64,000 bases of DNA from Oncomelania hupensis (lineage: Eukaryota; Mollusca; Gastropoda; Littorinimorpha; Pomatiopsidae). Location: contig JBAHVR010000242.1 of NCBI GenBank assembly GCA_036898135.1, positions 45,001 to 109,000 of the forward strand, read 5' to 3'. A program made the translations under genes and the position numbers. Of this stretch, positions 32,471-41,659 are shown in pieces (the first letter of the stretch is position 1; each line of letters starts with the position of its first letter). The notes beneath the pieces are model-generated. The model saw only the letters and a program-made list of their open reading frames with translations. It did no database searches and was not told the DNA's origin.

Positions 32471-33043
32471 CTACCATTGGTGGGTCAGACTCTGCTGTCG
32501 GCTGTATCACAAAACCTTTGACATTTGGTAGCTCGTGTCCTTCTCATTCAGCTCCCCCAGGCGTAGTCTGAACATCCCGGGCTACCTACAGAGTAAATAT
32601 TGTGTTGATATGGTTGGCAACTAGTTCTCAGATATTAAAGCTCTGAATTGCTGGAATACTTGATGCAATACTGTTATCAGGATTGTCAAAGAATTAGTTG
32701 TTTTTTTTTCAATGGCTGGAATAATAATCGTGGACAGGTTCGTTTTTGCCCTCGTTTAACGAAAAGGTGATGTGTTAACTTCTTTACTGACTGACTTTAC
32801 TCACTGAAAGTTGGTGAGGATCACAGGTTTGAAAGAGGGAGAAAGAGAGAGAGAGAGAGGGTTGGAAAGGAAGAGAGACAGATAGAAAGGCAAATAGAGG
32901 AAGAGAGACACAGAAAGACAAAGAGAGAGAGAGACAATAAGACAAAGAGAATGAGAGACAGACAGAAAGACAAAGAGAGGAAGAGATAGACAGAAAAAGA
33001 TAGAAAGAAAAAGAGGGTCGAAAGGAGGCGAGGGATTGAGAGA

Positions 33044-33089
<46 letters not shown>

Positions 33090-33474
33090 GGAAGGGGGAT
33101 AGTTCAATAGCCCTCCATTTTATGTCCGCAACCAAGTGATCAGATTTCTAATAATCAATAGCTTTGGCAATAGTAATGATTGAATGTTTACCATCGTCAG
33201 AACCCTAAGCCACCCCGCCTCCTTTCGTCTCCCATTCTCTCTTTTTCTGTCTGTATGCATGTCTGTCTGTCTGTCTATCTCCTTTTCTCTCATCGCTCTT
33301 CTCGCTGCTTTCTTCCCTCCCTCTCTCTCTTCCCAACTCTCCAACCCCCACCCCCCACCCCATCTTCCCTCCTTCTTCCTAAGGCTCTCCTCCCAGTCTT
33401 TTTTTTTTACCCCTTTTCTTCTATTGGAGGCGATTCGGAGAAGAAAGCATTACTAAAAGCATAGGACAACGGGG
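32471..33474. other. Unassigned, GA- and CT-rich
   Basis: Purine-rich from 32,830 to 33,085 (long GA run at 33,037-33,085) and pyrimidine-rich from 33,230 to 33,425. Long Ser/Leu-rich frames here reflect the composition. Confidence 0.6.
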
Positions 33475-33735
33475 TGTCGGATAGCGCAGTGGTTGGAGCA
33501 CTCGCTACTGTGTCGCAAGTTAAGCACCGTCCAGTGCGGTTAGCACTTGGATGGGTGACCGCAAAATGTGAAGCGACAAATGACAACGCCCCCAGTTGAC
33601 TCAACTGTGATTGAGTACCTACTCTCTTAAGGGTGGGAAAGGTAAAGCAGCGAGGGACAGAGATGGGCATCACCCTCATTACGCTGGCCCAAGATAAGTG
33701 TGATCTCCAACATCACGCTCCCTTACGGCCACAAG
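33475..33735 (+). mobile_element. Chimeric tRNA/5S rRNA-derived SINE
   Basis: A tRNA-like start (GGATAGCGCAGTGGTTGGAG, CACTCGC) is followed directly by a 5S rRNA-like segment (AAGTTAAGCACCGTCC, GCGGTTAGCACTTGGATGGG, TGACCGC). The latter spans the three blocks of the 5S internal promoter: A box, intermediate element and C box. A non-5S body follows, to about 33,735 (GACAACGCCCCCAGTTGAC, CAGCGAGGGACAGAGATGGG, CATCACCCTCATTACGCTGG). Only part of 5S is present, so this is not a 5S gene. It resembles the 5S-derived SINE3 class in concept. Related pieces are at 21.4-22.26 kb and 45.03-45.2 kb. Confidence 0.75.
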
Positions 33736-33739
33736 GCTT

Positions 33740-33955
33740 TGGGACTACCTTTAAACTGTAACTGTAGATTATTGTCACACGACACCGGAGCGTATAGGCG
33801 ACTACTGGTCACATTATTCTGACACCAGCGAACCAGTTGATGGTAAGGGGAAATTAATATAGTCACACATTGGCCAATCCTGGATTCGAACCAGGTACCT
33901 TTCGGTTACTAGTAAGACGCTCTACCAACTGAGCTACCCGGCCCCTCACTCTACC
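33740..33955 (-). mobile_element. tRNA-derived SINE T
   Basis: On the minus strand: a tRNA-like head GGGGCCGGGTAGCTCAGTTG (A box), then CTGGTTCGAATCCAGG with an intact T stem-loop and B box. The acceptor pairs only through wobbles and the anticodon arm does not fold, so it is not a working tRNA. A body shared with 45,703-45,895 follows (TTCCCCTTACCATCAACTGG, TCGCTGGTGTCAG, TGTCGTGTGACAATAATC). Confidence 0.85.
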
Positions 33956-34094
33956 TTTACTTTACTTTTACCTTTTTTTTAATAGGACAACGGGTAGTTT
34001 TTAGCTATTTGAGATGCCCATTTGGCAATTGTAGTAAGATAAATATGGATATTAATTTTAAAACTTTGGTCTTTTATTTATTTATTTATTATTT

Positions 34095-34350
34095 TTTATT
34101 TTATTATAATTCTTATACAGCGCTTTTCCAGCTCGAGAGATCTGCTCAAGGCGCTGGCCACTACAGGATCTAACTCAAGCGGCCCGAAGCGCCCGTTTGC
34201 AACCTTTGGGGCGCATCTTCTGGCGCCAAGACGACTGCGTACAATCCTGGGCGACTGGGGGTGGGGGATATGGGAGGTAACCTAGTGCTTGCTGGGTTCA
34301 TTTGTATGGCCGGCACTTCTAGGACATGAGTGTCAGGATCTTTAGAGTCT
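34095..34350 (-). mobile_element. SINE Z, long copy
   Basis: On the plus strand: ATTCTTATACAGCGCTTTTC, CTGCTCAAGGCGCTGGCCAC, CGCCCGTTTGCAACC, GACGACTGCGTACAATCCTG, GGCGACTGGGGGTGG and GGACATGAGTGTCAGGATCT. This is the reverse of Z from its 3' end to the middle of its 5' body. Its 3' end borders an AT-rich tail-like stretch (34,072-34,105). Confidence 0.8.
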
Positions 34351-34624
34351 GTTTCACTAGAAACGATGATAGCGTGGCGTGGGGAGAAAAAGAGGGCTTT
34401 GGCAAAAGAAGTTGGTTGGGAGAGACGAAGAGATAAGTGGTGGGAGTGGGGAGTGGGGGCAGATAAGTGGGAGGAGTGAATGAATGTACATTGAGGTTTA
34501 ACGTCTACACCCACCATTGGCGATATGGCAGACGGGGATAACCATCCCAGGAAACAAGGGGTAGGGATCTAAATCATCACTGAATCACCGGAGCAATCAT
34601 ACGGTTAAAAGGGACAGTGAAAAT

Positions 34625-34735
34625 GGCCTTATTTTATTTCGCCCACCACGGGATTCGAACCTGGGTCATCGGTGTGCCAGGCGAACGCTCTACCACCTGA
34701 GCTACGGCGGTGGGACAAGTGGGAGGTAAGAAAAT
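34625..34735 (-). mobile_element. tRNA-like SINE head fragment
   Basis: On the minus strand: CCGCCGTAGCTCAGGTGGTA (A box), GAGCGTTCGCCTGG, then CAGGTTCGAATCCCGTGG (B box). D- and T-loop sequences are conserved, but the T stem has mismatches and the acceptor ends do not pair, so a functional tRNA is unlikely. It lies about 130 bp from the foldback element. Confidence 0.65.
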
Positions 34736-34866
34736 AGAAAAATAGCCAATTACCCCCCCCCCCCCCCACCGCTCCCTTCCCCTCCTCCCGCTCCTTTCCC
34801 CCCTCCCCCGCCTTCCCGTTAGTTCCCTTGTCAGTACAGTGCTGTTCTCGCAAAGGGATAGCTCAG

Positions 34867-35932
34867 TATGGGGCGCCATGTGTCCATTTATTCTATGTGA
34901 CCATTCTATACATAGAATAAATTCTATGCACATAGAAAGCATTCTATACACACAAAAAGCATTCATTAGTTGAAATTCCATTTATAAAAAAGAAACCAAT
35001 ATTGTAAGTCATAGAATAAAATTCTTTGTATAGAATAACATTCTATAATATAGTGTAAAATTCTATGTCCATAATACAATTCTGTGTATAGAATGACATT
35101 TTATAATAGAGAATAATATTCTATGTATGTAATACAATTCTATATTATAGAATGCACTTGTATGCATAGAATTATATTCTATAACATAGAATGAATTCTA
35201 TTACAAAGAATGAATTCTATAACATAGAATGAATTCTTTAAAATAAAATAAATTGCATGACATAGAATTATTTCTATACGCATAGAATTCATTCTATAAC
35301 ATAGAATGAATTCTTTAACATAAAATAAATTATATGACATAAAATGAATTCTATGTGCATAGAATAAATTGAATAACATAGAATGAATTCTATAATAAAG
35401 AATGAATTCTATATGCATAGAATGAATTTTATAGCATAGAATGAATTCTATGACATAGAATTCATTCTATGACATAGAATGAATTCTATAGGCATAGAAT
35501 GAATAGTATAACATAGAATGAATAAGATGACATAGAATGAATTCTATGACATAGAATGAATTCTATGACATAGAATGAATTCTATAACATAGAATGAATT
35601 ATATAGCATAGAATGAATTCTATGACATAGAATTTATTCTATAGCATAGAATGAATTTTATGTTACAGAATGAATTCTATGTCATAGAATTCATTCTATG
35701 CTATATAATTCATTCTATATTATAGAATTCATTCTATGTCATAGAAATCATTCTATGTCATCTTATTCATTCTATGTTATACTATTCATTATATGCTATA
35801 GAATTCATTCTATGTCATAGAATTCATTCTATGTCATAGAATTCATTCTATGTTATACAATAAAATCAATATAAAAACTTTTTTTTAAATAGTAAAAACT
35901 GGGACACTGTCAAGGTATAGAGAACATTTCGG
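34867..35932. repeat. Left arm of foldback element
   Basis: The outer 300 bp contain degenerate ATAGAAT motifs with A/T variation. From about 35,160 the regular 19-bp unit appears in the GAATGAATTC sense, and near 35,690 it flips to the GAATTCATTC sense. The arm is therefore an inverted repeat within itself. The last 65 bp are non-repetitive and pair with 37,648-37,712. Confidence 0.85.
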
Positions 35933-36642
35933 GATATTGTGATGTTTTGAACATAGCACACTTGTGCAATAATGATTACAGAGCGATTTGTCACTGACAT
36001 TCAGTTTAGAGTTGACGACATGCAGTGCTTCATCATTTGCGCTCGAAGTGGAAATCGATGAAAGGAAATGTTCTTTTCTTTGCAGAGAGGTTTTACGTCG
36101 GAGTTAGAGCATCCAAACACAGCACAGTACTTCACCATTTTCAAACTCGATCACGCTGTGTTATTTCCGCAGCACGTGGCCGCCACGCCTTTGTGCATAG
36201 CGCCCTGGGGGGCCGCTTGGGGTGAAATAGATTTTTTGCAATATTCAGCTTTAGGAACCTTTCATTTATTATGTCTCAGAGTTGTATAGCAATATTCGAC
36301 CTTTAAATATATTAATTATTGCTTTTTATGAGTGTACAGTACGGTTATTTCTTCGGTATTGAGCGAAAAGAACTGATTATTTAATTAGATTTTGTCACTA
36401 TAAACCCTTACAGAACCTCAGCACATTGTAATGAAAAAAGCAAGCACGCAGGGGCGGAGGGGGGGGGCAGGGTGTGACGTCAATTATTTTTATTGCTAAG
36501 CGATCTACTCACACTAATTATACTGTCGAAGTCGTCCGCATCAAGAAACCTAAATGCTTGTTCACAAAATTATGATGTCTGATAAAGCCGCAGAGCGCGC
36601 GTGCAAGGCTCCACGTGTCCCTTTATACGTCACAGCCTCGCT

Positions 36643-36945
36643 TCACATAGAATGACCTAGTTGCGCATAGAATGAGCATTCTATGTTATAGAATGAACAT
36701 TCTATGTTATAGAATGGATTCTATGTTATAGCATGAACATTCTAAGTTATACAATGGATTCTATGTTATAGAATGACCATTCTATGTTATAGAATGAATT
36801 CTATGTTATAGAATGACCATTCTATGTTATAGAATGAACATTCTATGTTATAGAATGGATCCTATGTTATAGAATGAACATTCTATGTTATAGAATGAAC
36901 ATTCTATAACATAGAATGCATTCTATGTGCACCAAATGTTAAAAA
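36643..36945. repeat. Internal block of ATAGAATG repeats in the foldback centre
   Basis: A third array of the same motif, here with unit variants TTATAGAATGAACATTCTAT and TATAGAATGGATTCTATGT. The GAACATTC and GAATGGATTC cores differ from the GAATGAATTC core of the arms, so it is a separately evolving subarray. Confidence 0.85.
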
Positions 36946-37142
36946 AACCATTCTATGAAAATAGAATGTATTCAGTGTTGCGAATAAAATCCATTTTATG
37001 TTAAAAAAATGAATTTTATGTCATACAATTCTTGCTGTGTTATACAATTAATTCTATATACATATAATTCATTTCATTCACATAAAATTAAAAAACACAA
37101 CTAATAAATTGTAACAAAATTTTGAATTTAAAAAAAGATATT

Positions 37143-37650
37143 GTATGACACATCACCACATCGCATCATCACCACATCGATCACATCATCACATCACATC
37201 ACTGCATCACATTGCTTCATCACCATCATCGTGAAAACGCACCACCACATAAAATCACATCATATCAACAAATCATCACATCACATCAGCCGACATCACA
37301 GCAGCAGCACATCTTCACATTGCAGCAGACAGCACATATTATGGCATCAGTGAATCACATCACATAATCTAATCACCCCACCCCTCCCACCCATCACATT
37401 TGTGGTGCAGTGTGGTGTGATTTAGAGTGATGTAGTGTGGTGATGTGATGTGGTAATGTGTATGTATGTATCTGCAATACAGTTCTATTATGCCTTAAAA
37501 GCAATGAATCAGACCACATCGTCACATAACCTAATCACTCCACCACACCTACCCATCACATTTGTGGTGCAGTGTGATGTAGAGTGATGTGGTGTGGTAA
37601 TTGGATGTGGCAATGTGTATATCTCTCTGCAATACAGTCCCATGCCATAA
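37143..37650. repeat. CATCA-type repeat and a roughly 150-bp tandem duplication
   Basis: (CACAT/CATCA)-rich sequence at 37,147-37,380, followed by two similar blocks (about 37,366-37,500 and 37,527-37,650). Each has ACCCATCACATTTGTGGTGC, a TGATGT/GTGGTG run, CAATACAG and a CCATAAAA-type end. The CATCAC runs and the following GTGATG runs are complementary, adding a further hairpin to the centre. Confidence 0.75.
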
Positions 37651-38656
37651 AAAATGTTCTCTATACCTTGACAGTGCCCCAGTTTTTACTATTTTAAAAA
37701 AAAGTGTATATATTGATTTCATTCTATAACATAGAATGAAGTCTATGACATAGAATGAATTCTATGACATAGAATGAATTCTATGACATAGAATGAATTC
37801 TATAGCATAGAATGAATAGTATAACATAGAATGAATAAGATGACATAGAATGAATTCTATGACATAGAATGAATTCTATAACATAGAATGAATTCTATAG
37901 CAAAGAATGAATTCTATGACATAGAATTTATTCTATAGCATAGAATGAATTCTATAGCATAGAATGAATTCTATGACATAGGATTCATTCTGTAACATAG
38001 AATTCATTCTATGCTATAGAATAAATTCTATGTCATAGAATTCATTCTATGCTATAGAATTCATTCTATGTTATAGAATTCATTCTATGTCATAGAATGA
38101 ATTCTATGTCATAGAATTCATTCTATGCTATAAAATTCATTCTATTCATATAGAATTCATTCTTTATTATAGAATTCATTCTATGTTATACAATTTATTC
38201 TATGCACATAGAATTCATTTTATGTCATATAATTTATTTTATGTTAAAGAATTCATTCTATGTTATAGAATGAATTGTATGCACATAGAATAAATTCTAT
38301 GTTATAGAATTCATTCTTTGTAATAGAATTCATTCTATGTTATAGAATACAATTCTATGCATACAAGTGCATTCTATAATATAGAATTGTATTACATACA
38401 TAGAATCTTATTCTCTATTATAAAATTTTATTCTATACATAGAATTTTATTATGGACATAGAATTTTACACTATATTATAGAATGTTATTATATACAAAG
38501 AATTTTATTCTATGACTTACAATATTGGTTTCTTTTTATAAATGGAATTTCAACTAATGAATGCTTTTTGTGTGCATAGAATGCTTGCTATGTGCATAGA
38601 ATTTATTCTATGTATAGAATGGTCACATAGAATAAATGGACACATGGCGCCCCATA
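37648..38656. repeat. Right arm of foldback element
   Basis: Inverted counterpart of 34,867-35,932. The inner 65 bp pair with the left inner block. The 19-bp array runs 37,720-38,340 and flips orientation near 37,990. The outer 310 bp match the left outer block base for base apart from scattered changes. Confidence 0.85.
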
Positions 38657-38945
38657 CTCAGATGCTCGTGTTACAAAGGTTGCGGGTTCGATTCCCGGTG
38701 GCCCGGACATAAACATTGGCTGTGAGCACTGGCCATCTTATTGTTGCTATTAGTCTGATGATTGTTTCAGTGTATATCTTTTCTGTCTCCCCCAACTTCG
38801 GTCGCTTAGGATGGTGCTCGGTGGTCTGAGCGTCAGACAGTGCGCCAATGGCAGCCAGTGGGCAGCTGGAGTTAGATTCTGTATCGCCCAGCGCCTTGCG
38901 CAGCTTTTGAGCTGAAAACGCGCGCTATATAAGAATGATAAAATA

Positions 38946-39640
38946 AGTCCTCCCCCCTCCCCTTCCTTTAAAACTGTTCACCTCTTTCACATCTCATGCT
39001 TCTGCTAAACCTTACCTGTTTAGCTGACTGGCGTCAACGTCGTCATCATCACCCATGTATTCGAGGTAATACACATTGCTGCGATCGGTAGAAAGTATCG
39101 CCAACACTCCCGCTAGCAGCAGGTGAAAGTATTCCCTCCATCCCTTCAAAGTATACTTTGGGCTCGCTGCTAGCCGCCGATGCGAACCGCAGTACTGTTT
39201 AAAAGTGACGGAAAGAGCGGAATAAACAAGGATTCGGGTAAGAGTTAGTTGTAATCTATCCCTAGCCCTTGCCCTAACCCTTTTCTCTACAAAAATGCTC
39301 TTTTTCTGTCCCCAAAAACCCATTTGCCTTCTTGGATTCTTAAATTGTATGAAACCAAGTGAGGACACTATCCGGCGTCAATAAACGGTTCGAAAAGATT
39401 CTCAAACGGTTCGTAAAAGACAGTTGACCTAGAAACAAATACAGCGTGACCTAATTTGTCGCCTAGAGGAGACGAAACTTACTTTTCCGTTTGTAGTCTT
39501 TGAGCGACACTGTAACTGAGCAGGCTGCTAACCTCGCCAAAGTATCCCTTCAAGGGACAAGGGACATACTTTGGCCTGCTGCGCAACGTGTGCCTGGAGT
39601 ATACTTTCTTTTGATCGTAGCTATGTGCAATGGGTGTGTA

Positions 39641-39686
<46 letters not shown>

Positions 39687-39711
39687 ATCATCCTCATCAT
39701 CATCAACAATT
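38946..39711. other. Unassigned, two AGTATACTTT hairpins and an (ATC)n tract
   Basis: An inverted repeat at about 39,110-39,173 (GCTAGCAGC..AAAGTAT / AGTATACTTT..GCTGCTAGC) and a related one at about 39,530-39,590 (CCAAAGTATCCCTTCAAGGG..ACATACTTTGG). (ATC)n lies at 39,641-39,686. A CGCCTAGAGGAGACGAA block at 39,460 recurs reversed at 47,777. No gene. Confidence 0.55.
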
Positions 39712-40170
39712 CTGCCGTGAACTGACAAAACCGAGCAAGTCCACAAAACCTACTTTCGAGAAAATCGACGTTTTGTGTTGCGCTATATTACGCGATCGTT
39801 TCTGGAAGTTTAAGGGCATATTATAATGCAATTCCTCGATTTAAGAGTGCATACCTTGAATGTTAAAGAAATGTTTGATAGATTTGATGTTTTAAGACTA
39901 TTTGTGGACTTGCTTTGTTTTGTCAGATTATTCTTGAGATAGATCTTTGTTGAAAACATGACAAAACCAAGCAAGTCACCCGCTTGGTTTTGTCAGTTTA
40001 TTATTGAATTAAATCCTTGTTAAAAAAATTCACAAAACCAAGTAAGTCAAATCCGCTTGGTTTTGTCAGTTTATTATTAAGTAAATCCTTGTTTTCAAAA
40101 TTCACCAAACCAAGTAAGTCCTATAGGCCGTTTCGTTTCTTTGTTAAAAAGTCTGACGAGATAAGTCACA
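39712..40170 (+). repeat. Left block of an inverted pair, with three hairpin repeats
   Basis: Begins TGCCGTGAACTGACAAAACC, GAGCAAGTCC, then the CGAGAAAATCGACGTTTTGTG block. It pairs with the reverse complement of 44,281-44,345. From 39,905 it carries three tandem copies (about 80 bp) of a hairpin made of CCGCTTGGTTTTGTCAGTTT and ACAAAACCAAGTAAGTCC. This looks like the terminal and subterminal region of a DNA transposon, with the motif as a possible transposase-binding repeat (inference). Confidence 0.55.
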
Positions 40171-40559
40171 TAAGTTGGGTTTTGTAAGATGTGGGTGCGG
40201 CAGTTACAGTGAGTGTATATGTGTGCCTGTTTATTATTTTTAGCCATTCTTCACTTAATATTCCTGGGTTGGTATGCAGGAGTCATGGGTTTTTTGCTCT
40301 CCCGTCAAAATAATATTAGATGCAGCCAATTTAATTTTAAAAATACAAAACTATTTTCCTTTCAGTTTCCTATTGTAGCGATCTTCCTGCCTTTACACCA
40401 CGTGTATGTCTTGTATTTTGTTGCCCTTGTTGTGTGTCTGTAATATATTTGTTGCTGTTTGTTTGTGGGTTCGGGCACTGAATAGAATAGGCCCAACGTT
40501 TCCCGGCGTGTCGTAAGAGGCGACTAACAGGGGTAATGTTAGCACGGCATCACTGGGCG

Positions 40560-41655
40560 AAAGTCTTCTACACAGAAGTCACCGGCCAGGGCGAAAAACC
40601 TCACGTTGCTACAGGTTCAACGACCACGTGCTCGGGGCCAAGGCGAGCCACACTGTATTCGTGGATTTCGGCTGTGCCCAACAGCCTGGAGAGGATTGGG
40701 CACCGCCAGGTCCTTTTTTGCCCAAGACACACAACATGCATGATGACACTATCCACTAATTCCATACCGGTTAGGTCGTCGCCCGGCTCAAGGACCGCGC
40801 CTTCCGTTGGCCACCAGGACGGAGGTGTTAAGTATGCTACTGATGGACAATTTAGCAAGATCCGCACGAGAAACAACATCGTCATAGGAACCTGGAATGT
40901 CAGGACCCTAACTGCGGAAGGAAAATTAGAAGAACTGGCCCACGAGTTGGACCGCTATCGATGGAACGTTCTAGGCATTAGCGAACTGCGCTGGAAAGGC
41001 CTAGGTGAAACAACGACAGACAAAGGCCACAAGCTCTATTTCAGCGGTAGAGATGACAGGCACGAACACGGCGTTGGATTCTTGGTCCACAAGAACATTC
41101 TAGCCACTGTCATGGGTTGCCGCCCAGTAGACTCATTACCATCCGCCTGAGAGCAGCCCCTTTCAACATCACCATCATCCAGACCTATGCCCCAACATCA
41201 GACTATGACGACACCGAAGTGGAGGATTTTTATGAAAATCTACAGGCGGTCCTTGACCAAGTGCCGAAGAAGGACATAGTCATAGTGCAAGGCGACTGGA
41301 ATGCCAAGGTTGACCAAGATGCGCACCACAACTGGGGAGACACATGTGGACCCCACTGCAACAACGAGACAAATGACAGGGGTTTGAGATTCTTGGAGTT
41401 TGCCAGATACAACAATCTGGTACTGGCAAACACGCTTGGTCTCCACAAAAACTCCAGACGATGGACATGGCACAGTCCCAGGGGGGAGCATCACAACCAA
41501 ATAGACTACATCATGGTCAAGAAACGCTTCAGATCAAGCATCAACATTGGCAGGACACGCACTTTTCCAGGAGCAGACATCGGAAGTGACCACGATCTCT
41601 TGATGATGTCTTTCCGGCTCCACTTGAAGAGAGTAAATACTGCACTAGACTGAAG
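40560..41655 (+). pseudogene. RTE apurinic-type endonuclease domain, frameshifted
   Basis: The nicking domain of the element, of the exonuclease-endonuclease-phosphatase fold. Motifs: GTWNVRTLTAEGKLEELAHE (40,889-40,950), LGISELRWKGLGE (40,973-41,010) with the metal-binding Glu, HGVGFLVHK, then after a frameshift near 41,130 TYAPTSDYDDTEVEDFY (41,182-41,232), GDWNAKVD (41,292-41,316), NQIDYIMV (41,497-41,520) and GSDHDLL with the catalytic His (41,582-41,602). A second frameshift near 41,640 breaks the link to the RT part. All core motifs are present, so the loss of function lies in the reading frame. Confidence 0.9.
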
Positions 41656-41659
41656 TTCG

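Larger units (their letters stand above)
34867..38656. mobile_element. Foldback element, 3,790 bp, with palindromic-satellite arms
   Basis: Perfect inverted ends TATGGGGCGCCATGTG / CACATGGCGCCCCATA, with a 5-bp TSD CTCAG outside. Arms run inward for about 1 kb (left 34,867-35,932; right 37,648-38,656). They match through unique-looking blocks near both the outer end (GTTGAAATTCCATTTATAAA) and the inner end (ACTGTCAAGGTATAGAGAAC), which proves true inverted-repeat arms and not just satellite on both sides. Most of each arm is a 19-bp tandem unit containing the palindrome ATTCTATGACATAGAAT. The 1.7-kb centre has no recognisable transposase. It resembles Foldback-type non-autonomous DNA elements. 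The superfamily cannot be told from a 5-bp TSD alone. Confidence 0.88.
34850..38945 (+). mobile_element. SINE Z with tRNA head, split by the foldback element
   Basis: The left 17 bases (AAGGGATAGCTCAG, tRNA A box) and 38,657-38,945 make one SINE: TGCTCGTGTTACAAAGGTTG, CGGGTTCGATTCCCGGTGGC (B box), then the Z body TGGTGCTCGGTGGTCTGAGC, AGTGCGCC, TGTATCGCCCAGCGCCTTGC, and the end TGAGCTGAAAACGCGCGCTA, TATAAGAATGATAAAATAA. This copy shows that family Z is tRNA-derived. The foldback element lies between A and B boxes, with CTCAG repeated at 34,862-34,866 and 38,657-38,661. Confidence 0.8.

Noticed and set aside
33520..33570. 5S rRNA gene
   Set aside because: Only the internal-promoter half is 5S-like; both 5S ends are absent and a tRNA-like segment and foreign body flank it.
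34658..34725. Functional tRNA gene on the minus strand
   Set aside because: D and T loops are tRNA-like but the acceptor ends do not pair and the T stem has mismatches.
36025..36289. Transposase fragment in the foldback centre
   Set aside because: The two overlapping short frames show no catalytic motif or similarity to a transposase family I can name.
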